Shown here: positions 1 through 6,663 of the stretch, piece after piece
Position numbering within the stretch: the first letter of the stretch is position 1
Layout: each line of letters starts with the position of its first letter
Assembly (NCBI GenBank): GCA_021732005.1
Contig: JAKFVT010000002.1
Location: 100,266-164,265 of the forward strand
Length of the DNA: 64,000 nt
Reading direction: 5' to 3'
Origin: Mycobacterium sp.
GTDB taxonomy: Bacteria > Actinomycetota > Actinomycetes > Mycobacteriales > Mycobacteriaceae
Program-made: the position numbers and the translations under genes
The notes under the pieces: generated by a model
Told to the model about the DNA's origin: nothing
Databases searched by the model: none
The model's input: the letters and a program-made list of their open reading frames with translations, nothing else

Positions 1-492
1 ACCGACTGGGGCCTGGGCGCATTGGCCGCGGCCCAGGCGATGCTCGCCGACGATGACGACGCCGATGCGCTGTTCACCGAAGCCATCGAGAGGTTGGGGC
101 GCACAACGATCGCGGTGCACCGGGCCCGCGCGCACCTCGTGTACGGGGAGTGGCTGCGACGGGTGCTGCGACGAGCCGACGCGCGGCGGCACTTGACCGA
201 GGCCCACGACATGTTCGTCCGGATGGGTGCCGGCGCCTTCGCCGAGCGTGCCCGCCGGGAACTGGCGGCCACCGGAGAGAAGGTGCGCGCGCAGCAGCCG
301 AGTTCGGGCGGGGAGCTCACGGCGCAAGAGGCGCAGATCGCGCGACTGGCCGGCGAAGGCCTGACGAACCAGGAGATCGGTGCGCAGCTGTTCATCAGTA
401 CGCACACCGTCGAATGGCATCTGCGAAAGGTATTCGCCAAGCTCGGCATCACCTCGCGCAGGCAACTGCGGGCGATGTCCTGGGCGAGTTAG
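1..492 (+). CDS. LuxR-family transcriptional regulator, 3' end only
   Basis: The reading frame is open from the first base, so the gene starts outside the window and only the last 163 codons are seen. The C-terminal 55 residues (about nt 313-480) form a GerE/LuxR helix-turn-helix: the segments LTAQEAQIARLAGEGLTNQE and STHTVEWHLRKVFAKLG are the family signature for DNA binding. The upstream part is Ala/Arg-rich and helical, as in the TPR-like middle of large LuxR regulators of the MalT/LAL type, many of which carry an N-terminal ATPase domain that cannot be seen here. It lies 107 bp upstream of an ECF sigma factor gene on the same strand and may regulate it; this is inference. Confidence 0.85.
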   Translation, partial: TDWGLGALAAAQAMLADDDDADALFTEAIERLGRTTIAVHRARAHLVYGEWLRRVLRRADARRHLTEAHDMFVRMGAGAFAERARRELAATGEKVRAQQPSSGGELTAQEAQIARLAGEGLTNQEIGAQLFISTHTVEWHLRKVFAKLGITSRRQLRAMSWAS

Positions 493-599
493 GTCCGACC
501 ACGGGCCGAGGACTACGGACTACGGGTTTTCAAGGGTTCGCGTGGGCGGCGTGGCGGCGAGGCTGAGGTCATCAGCAACTCGCACCCAGGAGACCGTTC

Positions 600-1190
600 A
601 TGACCGTCACGTCTGTTCCCCGGCCAACCGGCTCCGAGGCCGCCGACCGGTTCGCCCGCGACGCGCAACCCCTGTTCGACGCCCTGCTGCGCCGGGCCAG
701 GGGGTTGACCAAGAGCATGGCCGACGCCGAGGACCTGGTGCAGGACACCCTGCTGCACGCATTCATGGGCTACCACACGTTCCGCGACGGCACCGACTTC
801 AAGGCGTGGCTGTTCCGGATTCTCTACAACCGCTGGGTGAGCGGCTTCCGCGCCAAGCAGCGCCGGCCATCGGAGGTACCGGTGGAGGACTTCGCCGAAG
901 GCGACCTTGCCGACAGCGCTGCCCGGTCATCGGCCGCCTCCCGCTCGGCCGAGGCCGAGGCACTCACCCGGCTGCCCGACGGCGACCTCCGTTCGGCGAT
1001 GGCCACCTTGCCGGAGGACTTCCGCACGGTGCTGTTCTACGCCGAGGTCCAGGGCCACACCTACGCCGAGACCGCCGTGATCCTCAACATCCCGCGCGGC
1101 ACGGTGATGTCCCGGGCCTCACGCGGACGGCAGCGGCTTCGGGTGGCTCTCGCTGACAGCGCGTACGCGCCGACCGCTCAGATCGCATGA
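600..1190 (+). CDS. ECF (sigma-70 family) RNA polymerase sigma factor
   Basis: A 196-residue extracytoplasmic-function sigma factor, which directs RNA polymerase to a dedicated promoter set. Region 2 (about residues 20-90) contains DAEDLVQDTLLHAF and the FKAWLFRILYNRW segment of region 2.4. Region 4 (about 130-180) has LPEDFRTVLFYAEVQG followed by the helix-turn-helix YAETAVILNIPRGTVMSRAS. The ATG follows an AGGAGA ribosome site. Length and motifs resemble the SigH/RpoE-like ECF group. No zinc-binding anti-sigma gene follows, which is unusual for that group. The next clear gene, a cupin, starts 66 bp downstream and begins a tight same-strand run to 4199, so the sigma factor may control or be co-transcribed with it. 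Confidence 0.9.
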   Translation: MTVTSVPRPTGSEAADRFARDAQPLFDALLRRARGLTKSMADAEDLVQDTLLHAFMGYHTFRDGTDFKAWLFRILYNRWVSGFRAKQRRPSEVPVEDFAEGDLADSAARSSAASRSAEAEALTRLPDGDLRSAMATLPEDFRTVLFYAEVQGHTYAETAVILNIPRGTVMSRASRGRQRLRVALADSAYAPTAQIA

Positions 1191-1273
1191 CCACCGTGAC
1201 GGAGCTGAGCACGCCGACGGCGGCGGAACCGCCGTCTGACATCAAGGAGAGAGAGCATGACGAAAAACCATGA
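1187..1273 (+). CDS. possible 28-residue leader ORF between sigma factor and cupin genes
   Basis: An ATG overlaps the sigma-factor stop codon as ATGA and opens a 28-codon frame that ends 17 bp inside the cupin gene. Such stop-start overlap is typical of translational coupling. The peptide (begins MTTVTELSTPTAAEPPSD, then charged) has no recognised domain and could equally be chance in GC-rich DNA. It is listed because it bridges the only sizeable gap in this run of genes. Confidence 0.2.
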   Translation: MTTVTELSTPTAAEPPSDIKEREHDEKP

Positions 1274-1685
1274 CCCGCAATGGGAGAACGCACTGACCGT
1301 CGTTCAGGACGTGCATCCGCCCTTCATCCCCGACGGCGCCGATGTGATGACCGTCGTCATCGAATATCCGCCGGGCAGTGCAGGAGCCCCACCGCACCGC
1401 CATCCGAGCGGGCCGGCGTTCGGCTACATGCTGGAAGGCGAGATGCTCTTTGAACTCGAAGGCGAGCCACCACGTGTCATCCGCGCGGGCGAAGCCTTCT
1501 GGGAGCCCGGTGGAGACGTCATCCACTACTCGGACGGCAACAACCGAGACGACGTCAAGTGCCGGTTCGTCGTCACGATGGTGTGTGTCCCAGGCCGGCC
1601 GATGCTCGAGCTCGTCGACGACAGCGAACTGATCGCCCGCAAACACCTGCGGGTAGCGGCCGAACCCGTCGCCGGAAAGGACTGA
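1257..1685 (+). CDS. cupin-domain protein
   Basis: A 142-residue single-domain cupin. The first cupin motif is visible as PPHRHPSGPAFGYMLEGEM (about residues 44-62) with the HxH metal ligands. The second is GEAFWEPGGDVIHYSDGNN (about 80-98) with the third histidine. These beta-barrel proteins bind a metal and act as small-molecule isomerases, dioxygenases or binding proteins; the substrate cannot be read from sequence. The ATG follows a strong AAGGAGAGAG ribosome site. The next gene starts only 6 bp after the stop, so the two are very likely co-transcribed. Confidence 0.85.
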   Translation: MTKNHDPQWENALTVVQDVHPPFIPDGADVMTVVIEYPPGSAGAPPHRHPSGPAFGYMLEGEMLFELEGEPPRVIRAGEAFWEPGGDVIHYSDGNNRDDVKCRFVVTMVCVPGRPMLELVDDSELIARKHLRVAAEPVAGKD

Positions 1686-1691
1686 ATCACT

Positions 1692-2582
1692 GTGTCTCGC
1701 ATCCTGCTTCAGACGACCATCACCGCCCAGCCGGACGACTGGGACGTCGACCGCTTCACACTCCTTGCCGCCGAATTGCGCGCGGCCGGGCATGACGTGC
1801 TCGCCCGCAACCGCGCACACCACAGCAACGATCCGGTGCTCAGCGTTCTCGACGACCTCGGATTCGACCAGCTGTGGCTGATGGCCGTCGACACCGGCGA
1901 CGGCTTGACCGATGCCGAAGCCGACGCCATCACCAGGTTCCGTCGCGGTGGCGGCGGGGTGCTCACGGCTCGCGACCACCAGGACCTGGGGTGCTGCCTG
2001 ACCCGGCTCGGGTCCTTGGGCCTGGTCAACGAGTTTCAGGACAAGACGGTCGATCAAAGCCACCTCTGCGACGACCAGGACACCCCGAGCATCTCCTGGC
2101 CCAACTTCCATTCCGGCGCCAACGGGGACTACCAGCCGGTGCTCGCCGCGAACCCGGTGCATCCGCTGCTGCGCACATCACACACCGCCAGCGGCCGAAT
2201 CGAATGGTTCCCCGCGCACCCCCACGAGGGCGCGGTTTCGGCGAGCGTTCCCTGCGCGACCGTCGTGGCCGAGGGGCGAAGCAGTGCCAGTGGCCGTCGG
2301 TTCAACCTCGCCGTCGCGATCGACGGTGAGACATTCGACGGGCTGCCGTTGGGCCGGGCGGTCGCGGAATCGACCTTCCATCACTTCGCCGACTACAACT
2401 GGGATTTGGGTTGCGGGGCGCCGTCGTTCGTCAGTGAGCCACCCGGGAGGCAGATTCTGGTCGATCCGGCCCGGCTGACGGTGTTCAAGGACTACGTGCG
2501 CAACGTCGCAGCCTGGCTGCACCGGGATGTTCGCACCGGCGCCGATGCTGCGCCCGAAGCGCGCCGCGCTGTCGTACTCTGA
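1692..2582 (+). CDS. conserved hypothetical protein, possibly ThuA/glutamine-amidotransferase-like fold
   Basis: A 296-residue protein with no family I can name with confidence. The N-terminal half alternates hydrophobic strands and helices (SRILLQTTI, DDLGFDQLWLMAV, ADAITRFRRGGGGVLTARDH). The last two resemble the strand-turn of ThuA-like and DUF4350-type proteins, where a GGG loop follows a helix; this similarity is only inferred. The middle has conserved-looking Trp, Asp and His residues (SWPNFHSG, WFPAHPHEG). No signal peptide or membrane segment is present. The start is GTG, 6 bp after the cupin stop, and a VOC gene follows after 26 bp, placing it inside the sigma-factor-led operon. Confidence 0.7.
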   Translation: MSRILLQTTITAQPDDWDVDRFTLLAAELRAAGHDVLARNRAHHSNDPVLSVLDDLGFDQLWLMAVDTGDGLTDAEADAITRFRRGGGGVLTARDHQDLGCCLTRLGSLGLVNEFQDKTVDQSHLCDDQDTPSISWPNFHSGANGDYQPVLAANPVHPLLRTSHTASGRIEWFPAHPHEGAVSASVPCATVVAEGRSSASGRRFNLAVAIDGETFDGLPLGRAVAESTFHHFADYNWDLGCGAPSFVSEPPGRQILVDPARLTVFKDYVRNVAAWLHRDVRTGADAAPEARRAVVL

Positions 2583-2608
2583 ATGCGCTCCACACACAGG
2601 AGGCGCCC

Positions 2609-2965
2609 GTGAGCGAACACGAAGTCAAGATGATCATCCTGTCGACCGACGACCTGGATGAATCGATCAGGTTCTACAGTGACACCCTCGGTATGGCATT
2701 GAAGTTCCGCGACGGCACCCATTTCGCGGCGCTCGACGGCGGGCCGGTCACCCTGGCGCTGGCGACGGAGATCGACCACCCGATCCCCGGGCAGGTCGTG
2801 GTCGGAATCAAGACGGCCGACGTAGACGCCGCCGCGAAGGCCATCGAGGCCAGTGGTGGCGGAATCGTCAAGGGCCCGTACGACGACGCGCATGAGCGTC
2901 GAGCCGTCGTCTACGACAACAAGGGCAACGGTCTGGTCTTCTACAGCCCGCTCGCGCGCAAGTAG
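2609..2965 (+). CDS. VOC (glyoxalase/bleomycin-resistance fold) protein
   Basis: A 118-residue single vicinal-oxygen-chelate module. The paired beta-alpha-beta-beta-beta pattern is visible: DDLDESIRFYSDTLGMALKF near the N terminus, then TLALATEIDH, VVVGIKTADVDAAAKAIEAS, and the closing strand VYDNKGNGLVFYSP. Members include glyoxalases, dioxygenases and drug-binding proteins that use a His/Glu metal site; the substrate is unknown. The GTG start follows an AGGAG-like site. It lies 26 bp after the preceding gene and 11 bp before the NTF2-like gene. Confidence 0.85.
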   Translation: MSEHEVKMIILSTDDLDESIRFYSDTLGMALKFRDGTHFAALDGGPVTLALATEIDHPIPGQVVVGIKTADVDAAAKAIEASGGGIVKGPYDDAHERRAVVYDNKGNGLVFYSPLARK

Positions 2966-2976
2966 GCCGCTGCCGC

Positions 2977-3378
2977 GTGAGCGAACTTCAAGACCGGCAA
3001 GACGTTTCGGACCTTCTGATCCGCTATGCCACGGGCATCGACCGGCGCGACTGGGACCTGCTCCGGACCGTTTTCACACCCGACTGCCATCTGGACTACG
3101 GCGAGATCGGCGTGTGGGACGGCGTTGAGGCGGTAACCGAATTCATGGACGTCGCGCACGCCGCCGCCGGATATCTCATGCACCGCATCAGCAACATCGT
3201 GATCGATCTGCACGGCGATCGGGCCACCACCCGCTGCTATGTCGATGCGTGGATCATGGCTGCGGACAACAACTCCGGGGTGAATGCGAGGGGCTTCTAC
3301 GACGATGAGATCGTCCGCACCGATGCCGGCTGGCGGATCGCCCGGCGCAACTTCACCACTGTGCAGGTGGTGTACTGA
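2977..3378 (+). CDS. NTF2-like / SnoaL-like domain protein
   Basis: A 133-residue protein of the SnoaL_4 type. The typical N-terminal pattern is present: LQDRQDVSDLLIRYATGID, then RRDWDLLRTVFTPDCHLDYG, then a cone-shaped alpha+beta barrel ending RTDAGWRIARRNFTTV. The fold houses dehydratases, isomerases and polyketide-modifying enzymes; the Tyr, Asp and His residues in these motifs often line the pocket. The start is GTG. Its TGA overlaps the next ATG by one base, so it is translationally coupled to the SDR gene that follows, suggesting both act on one small molecule. Confidence 0.85.
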   Translation: MSELQDRQDVSDLLIRYATGIDRRDWDLLRTVFTPDCHLDYGEIGVWDGVEAVTEFMDVAHAAAGYLMHRISNIVIDLHGDRATTRCYVDAWIMAADNNSGVNARGFYDDEIVRTDAGWRIARRNFTTVQVVY

Positions 3379-4199
3379 TGGCCGATGACTTCGCCGAGCG
3401 ATACGGGCCCTGGGCGCTGGTCGCCGGTGCCTCCGACGGCGTGGGTGCCGCATTCGCGGACACACTTGCCGCGCGCGGGCTCAACGTTGTGTTGCTTGCG
3501 CGTCGGCAACCGGTGCTCGACGATGTCGCCGCGGACATCCGCGACCGACATGGCGTCGAAACCAGAACGCTGGCAATCGATCTCGCAGTAGCGGGTGCGG
3601 CGGCCGCCGTGATCGGGGCAACGGCAGATCTCGACATCGGCTTCGTGGTGTACTGCGCGGGCGCCGACCCCGACTTCACACCGTTCCTGAGCAATTCGAT
3701 CGAGGCGGCCGAAAGCATGGTGCAGCGCAATTGCGTGGTGCCGATGCAGCTGTGCCACCACTACGCCGCGCCGATGGTCGAGCGGGGCCGGGGCGGGATC
3801 GTCGTGTTCGGCTCCGGGGCAGGCTTTGTCGGCGGACCCAACATGGTGGCCTACGGCGCGTCCAAGGCCTTCGACATGGTGTTCGCTGAAGCGCTGTGGA
3901 GTGAACTGCACGACAAGGGTGTCGACGTGATCGGTTTGATCCTCGGCAAGACCGACACCCCCGCGCTGCGCAAGCTCGAGTATCAACGCGGCACCCTGGC
4001 CTCGGAAGACCAGACGCCGACCGATGCGGTACCGGTCGGCGACGTGGTGGCCGAAGCGTTCGCGAACCTCACCAACGGGCCGACGGTGCTCGTCGGTGAT
4101 CAGATGCGCGGTGTCGGGCAGTTGCTGGCATCGTTGGACCGTAACGACGCGGCGCGGCTGATGGCACAGTCGATCGCCGCGGCAATGGGACCGGACTGA
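3378..4199 (+). CDS. short-chain dehydrogenase/reductase (SDR)
   Basis: A 273-residue NAD(P)-dependent oxidoreductase. The cofactor loop reads GASDGVGAAFADTL (about residues 17-30) and the catalytic YxxxK is YGASK, with an upstream Ser in VFGSGAGFVGG. The canonical NNAG is replaced by VYCAGA. This is a 'classical' SDR with a C-terminal tail resembling the fungal/actinobacterial 17-beta-HSD-like group. It is the last gene of the run beginning with the sigma factor and is coupled to the NTF2-like gene by a TGATG overlap. The substrate cannot be assigned. Confidence 0.88.
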   Translation: MADDFAERYGPWALVAGASDGVGAAFADTLAARGLNVVLLARRQPVLDDVAADIRDRHGVETRTLAIDLAVAGAAAAVIGATADLDIGFVVYCAGADPDFTPFLSNSIEAAESMVQRNCVVPMQLCHHYAAPMVERGRGGIVVFGSGAGFVGGPNMVAYGASKAFDMVFAEALWSELHDKGVDVIGLILGKTDTPALRKLEYQRGTLASEDQTPTDAVPVGDVVAEAFANLTNGPTVLVGDQMRGVGQLLASLDRNDAARLMAQSIAAAMGPD

Positions 4200-4322
4200 C
4201 GCTCGGGTTTTTGCCCTGTTCAACGCGTCGCATGTTTACCGATCGCAGATCTGGATAGCTAATACCGGTACCAGGCAGGTCGTTACTCACGCACGATTGA
4301 CGCACGATTGGAGCACGAAGCC

Positions 4323-4610
4323 ATGAAGTTGATCGAGATTGTCGCCGGTGCCGCTGTCGCCGGTGGATTGGCTGCAAGCGCAATGGGATTGAGCGCCGCG
4401 AGCGCGGGCGCCGACCCTGGCTGGACCCCGCCGCCGGGCCCTGTTCAGCCCGCGCTGCCGCCGGCCGGACCCGACGCCGGCAGCCCGCCGGCCTGGGCAC
4501 CGCCGAAGCCCGTCGACCCGACCTGGGCCGCCGGCAACAAGCAGGTGTGGGACGAGGGCTGGAATCACTGGGGCGTCTGGATCAACGGAGTCTTCGTCCC
4601 GACCTACTGA
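4323..4610 (+). CDS. small exported proline-rich protein
   Basis: A 95-residue protein with a clear Sec signal peptide: MKLIEIVAG, a hydrophobic Ala/Gly core, then a probable cleavage after SAGA. The mature part is Pro/Ala-rich (WTPPPGPVQPALPPAGPD) and ends with a Trp-rich segment, DEGWNHWGVWINGVFVPTY. I chose the internal ATG at 4323, because an upstream TTG (4308) would only add a charged pentapeptide before the signal peptide. Such small secreted proteins are frequent in mycobacteria; the function is unknown. It is a single-gene unit followed by a strong hairpin. Confidence 0.75.
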   Translation: MKLIEIVAGAAVAGGLAASAMGLSAASAGADPGWTPPPGPVQPALPPAGPDAGSPPAWAPPKPVDPTWAAGNKQVWDEGWNHWGVWINGVFVPTY

Positions 4611-4619
4611 TCTCCGCAT

Positions 4620-4671
4620 GACGCCGCGGGAATGCCGTCTGATCGCCTGGGGTGACGGCACCCGCGGCGTC
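4620..4671 (+). terminator. two-part stem-loop, probable terminator
   Basis: The outer arms GACGCCGCGGG (4620-4630) and CCCGCGGCGTC (4661-4671) are perfectly complementary. They enclose inner arms TGCCGTC (4633-4639) and GACGGCA (4654-4660), giving an 18-bp interrupted stem just after the exported-protein gene. There is no T-tract, as is common for mycobacterial hairpin terminators. Confidence 0.65.
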
Positions 4672-4711
4672 CTCGCGTCTAGGACCGGGGACGCCGCTCT
4701 ATGGTCGAATA

Positions 4712-5428
4712 GTGACGATCACCTACGACGACGCATTGCGGGACCAGATCCGCGATCATTTGAGCGGCCACGCCCGGCGCTCGGCGGCTGACCCCACCAA
4801 GCGCCACGCCGCAGTCGCGGTGGTGCTCGTCGACTCCGAAACTGGCGAGGACCGGGTCGACCCGGCTCCCGTCGACGACTGGATCGCCGGTCGGCCGATG
4901 GAGCCGGGCTTGGACGGCCGGATGGTCGGAGTCTCGGGTGGTGCAGCATTCCTGTTGTGTCGCAGGGCATCCCGGTTGAATTCACATGCTGCGCAGTGGG
5001 CTCTTCCCGGTGGGAGGCTGGACCCCGGGGAGACCGCGATCGACGCGGCGTTACGTGAACTCGACGAGGAAGTCGGCGTCGCGCTGCCCCATTCATCGGT
5101 GCTCGGTGTGCTCGACGACTATCCGACGCGGTCGGGCTACATCATCACCCCGGTGGTGATCTGGGGCGGTGGACGCCTGGATCCGCGCCCGGCGCCCGAC
5201 GAGGTCGTCGCCGTCTATCGGGTCGGACTGCACCAACTGCAACGGCCGGATTCGCCGCGGTTCATCACCATCCCGGAAAGCCCGCGTCCCGTCGTGCAGA
5301 TGCCGCTGGGCAACGACCTCATTCACGCGCCCACAGGTGCTGTGCTGCTTCAACTTCGATGGCTGTGCCTGGAGGGCCGCCACGACCCTGTCGACGACCT
5401 CGAGCAGCCGGTCTTCGCCTGGAAATAG
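4712..5428 (+). CDS. NUDIX hydrolase, CoA-pyrophosphatase-like
   Basis: A 238-residue hydrolase of nucleoside-diphosphate-linked compounds. The Nudix box G(x5)E(x7)REUxEExGU is complete at about residues 100-122, with key segments GGRLDPGETAID and RELDEEVGV. It is preceded by WALPGG and followed by LDDYPTRSGYIITPVV, a pattern common in CoA pyrophosphatases (NudL type) and consistent with, but not proof of, CoA or acyl-CoA as substrate. The GTG at 4712 is preferred over the frame's upstream extension, which crosses the hairpin region and has no family similarity. The stop codon lies inside a 20-bp tandem duplication. Confidence 0.85.
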   Translation: MTITYDDALRDQIRDHLSGHARRSAADPTKRHAAVAVVLVDSETGEDRVDPAPVDDWIAGRPMEPGLDGRMVGVSGGAAFLLCRRASRLNSHAAQWALPGGRLDPGETAIDAALRELDEEVGVALPHSSVLGVLDDYPTRSGYIITPVVIWGGGRLDPRPAPDEVVAVYRVGLHQLQRPDSPRFITIPESPRPVVQMPLGNDLIHAPTGAVLLQLRWLCLEGRHDPVDDLEQPVFAWK

Positions 5429-5456
5429 GCCCCTGAGCCTGGAAATAGGCCCCTGA
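5417..5456 (+). repeat. 20-bp perfect tandem duplication across the NUDIX stop codon
   Basis: The unit beginning GCCTGGAAATAGGCC occurs twice head to tail (5417-5436 and 5437-5456) with no mismatch. The first copy holds the last NUDIX codons and the TAG; the second is non-coding. It looks like recent slippage or a small duplication. Confidence 0.9.
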
Positions 5457-5463
5457 AACGCAA

Positions 5464-5494
5464 GTACCGCGCGGCCGTGATGACCGCGCGGTAC
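5464..5494. terminator. bidirectional hairpin between NUDIX and sodN
   Basis: The arms GTACCGCGCGG (5464-5474) and CCGCGCGGTAC (5484-5494) are perfectly complementary with a 9-nt loop. The hairpin sits between two convergent genes, so it can end transcription from both. Confidence 0.65.
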
Positions 5495-5508
5495 GTTGAC
5501 GACGATTG

Positions 5509-5931
5509 TCAGGCAGGCGGGTAGACGCCCATGCCCTTGGCCTTCTCGGTCTGCCAGAAGATGTCCGAGATCTGATCGATGGTCGCGAGCAGCTTCTCAG
5601 CAGTGGCGGCGTCGGTCGACTTCTTGACGTCACCGGCACCGTGCACGCCGTCCCAGAACAGCTGGTGCAGGTTCGGGAACTGCTCGAAGTGCTCCTTGGT
5701 GAAGAAGTCGGCCCACAGCACCATCAGGTGATGTTTGACCTCCTCGGCGCGCTGCTCCTTGATGAGGATCGCGCGGGTCCGGAAGTGTTCGTCATCCGAG
5801 TCGTTGTACTTCTGGATGGTCTTGAGGCACGACAGCGCCTCGATCTTGGCCTGGGCGGGGTCGTAGACGCCGCAGTACAGGTCGCAATGAGCGTGGGCAG
5901 GGGTGGCGTTGGCGAAAAGTCGTTGCAGCAT
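5509..5931 (-). CDS. sodN: nickel superoxide dismutase
   Basis: A 140-residue Ni-SOD precursor that converts superoxide to oxygen and hydrogen peroxide. After a 14-residue leader (MLQRLFANATPAHA) the mature chain begins with the nickel hook HCDLYCGVYDP; His1, Cys2 and Cys6 are the metal ligands in the characterised enzymes. The rest (FRTRAILIKEQRAEEVKHHL and DIFWQTEKAKGM) is the four-helix bundle typical of the family. Position 5 of the hook is Tyr (codon TAC), whereas the textbook Streptomyces hook has Pro. The gene diverges from a signal-peptidase-like gene that would remove the leader. The start ATG is fixed by the conserved leader length. Confidence 0.95.
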   Translation of the reverse strand: MLQRLFANATPAHAHCDLYCGVYDPAQAKIEALSCLKTIQKYNDSDDEHFRTRAILIKEQRAEEVKHHLMVLWADFFTKEHFEQFPNLHQLFWDGVHGAGDVKKSTDAATAEKLLATIDQISDIFWQTEKAKGMGVYPPA

Positions 5932-5953
5932 GGCCTTAACTTACCCTTTCACA

Positions 5954-6292
5954 ATGCGGGAGAACCATGGGCTCAGCTCCTGGCCGCTGCGCCGGTTTCG
6001 CGTAGTGGAGGAGTCCATGCTGCCGACCCTTCGGCCTGGTGACGGGCTGTTGGCGGTCCGCGCCGGGACCCCGCGTACCGGACAGCTTCGGGTTTTCCCC
6101 GACCCCACCCTGCCGACCCGGTGGCTGATCAAGCGGGTCGGAACGGTGCGCGGGCGCGGCCGGGCCGCGACCTTCGAAGCGTGCTCGGACAATCCCCACG
6201 CACCGGGCGTCGTCGACTCGCGACGATTCGGCTGGGTTCCGGTCGCGGGTTCCTACCGAGTCGTGTGGACGGTCCGCGGTCCACACAGCTGA
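5954..6292 (+). CDS. sodX: S26-type signal peptidase, nickel superoxide dismutase maturation protease
   Basis: A 112-residue protein of the SodX/CbiX-like S26 group that processes the Ni-SOD leader so the N-terminal His can bind nickel. The catalytic Ser is Ser21 in VVEESMLPTLRPGDGLL and the general-base Lys is Lys60 in RWLIKRVG. There is no membrane segment, as usual for SodX and unlike LepB. ATG 5954 is preferred; an in-frame ATG at 5930 would make the reading frame overlap the sodN start. Pairing with sodN, divergently and 22 bp apart, supports the assignment. Confidence 0.88.
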   Translation: MRENHGLSSWPLRRFRVVEESMLPTLRPGDGLLAVRAGTPRTGQLRVFPDPTLPTRWLIKRVGTVRGRGRAATFEACSDNPHAPGVVDSRRFGWVPVAGSYRVVWTVRGPHS

Positions 6293-6298
6293 ACCGGA

Positions 6299-6324
6299 GT
6301 TTCGTTTACGGGCAATTGAGGTAC
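6299..6324 (+). promoter_or_regulatory. possible SigF-type promoter for the CsbD gene
   Basis: GTTT at 6299-6302 and AGGTAC at 6319-6324 are 16 bp apart, close to the mycobacterial SigF pattern GTTT-N15-17-GGGTAT but with two mismatches in the second element. CsbD-family genes are general-stress genes, which makes SigF control plausible. The predicted start would leave almost no leader before the ATG at 6334. Confidence 0.3.
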
Positions 6325-6333
6325 ACGCCGCCC

Positions 6334-6507
6334 ATGGGTATTTCAGACAAGATCAGCAATAAGGTCGACGACGCAGCAGGCAAGGCCAAGGAGGGCGTCG
6401 GTCGCGCCACCGGCGACAAGAGCACGGAGAACGAGGGCAAGCTCGATCAGGCCAAGTCGAGCCTCAAGGACGCCGGCGAGAAGATCAAAGACGCCTTCAA
6501 GAGCTGA
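6334..6507 (+). CDS. CsbD-family general stress protein
   Basis: A 57-residue, very hydrophilic, Lys/Asp/Gly-rich protein. The CsbD signature is seen as ISNKVDDAAGKAKEGVGRAT, followed by a second helix, EGKLDQAKSSLKDAGEKIK. Family members accumulate under general stress in Bacillus (SigB regulon) and E. coli (YjbJ); the molecular role is unknown. Start ATG 6334 gives the normal family length; the longer open frame upstream overlaps sodX and is not coding. It may be co-transcribed with the short ORF that begins 3 bp after its stop. Confidence 0.88.
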   Translation: MGISDKISNKVDDAAGKAKEGVGRATGDKSTENEGKLDQAKSSLKDAGEKIKDAFKS

Positions 6508-6509
6508 GC

Positions 6510-6662
6510 GTGGAGCTCAGCAACCAGCCACCGGCCACGCCGGTGGATGCCAGGAAAGCGAGCGAAGAGCAGCGCGTCCTGCAGGACCAGCTGGATCATC
6601 AGAACGACGATCCAGCTGGTCCCGGCAAGGTTGATAGGCACCAGGTCGCCGACGAGACCTGA
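6510..6662 (+). CDS. small hydrophilic protein, hypothetical
   Basis: A 50-codon frame starting with GTG 3 bp after the CsbD stop. The peptide is strongly hydrophilic (DARKASEEQRVLQDQLDHQN), with a short heptad-like Leu/Val/Gln pattern that could form a helix, and no cysteines. Its stop lies 1 bp before the stop of the convergent lytic transglycosylase gene, and codon third positions are GC-rich, both consistent with a real gene. No family is recognised. Confidence 0.45.
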   Translation: MELSNQPPATPVDARKASEEQRVLQDQLDHQNDDPAGPGKVDRHQVADET

Positions 6663-6663
6663 G

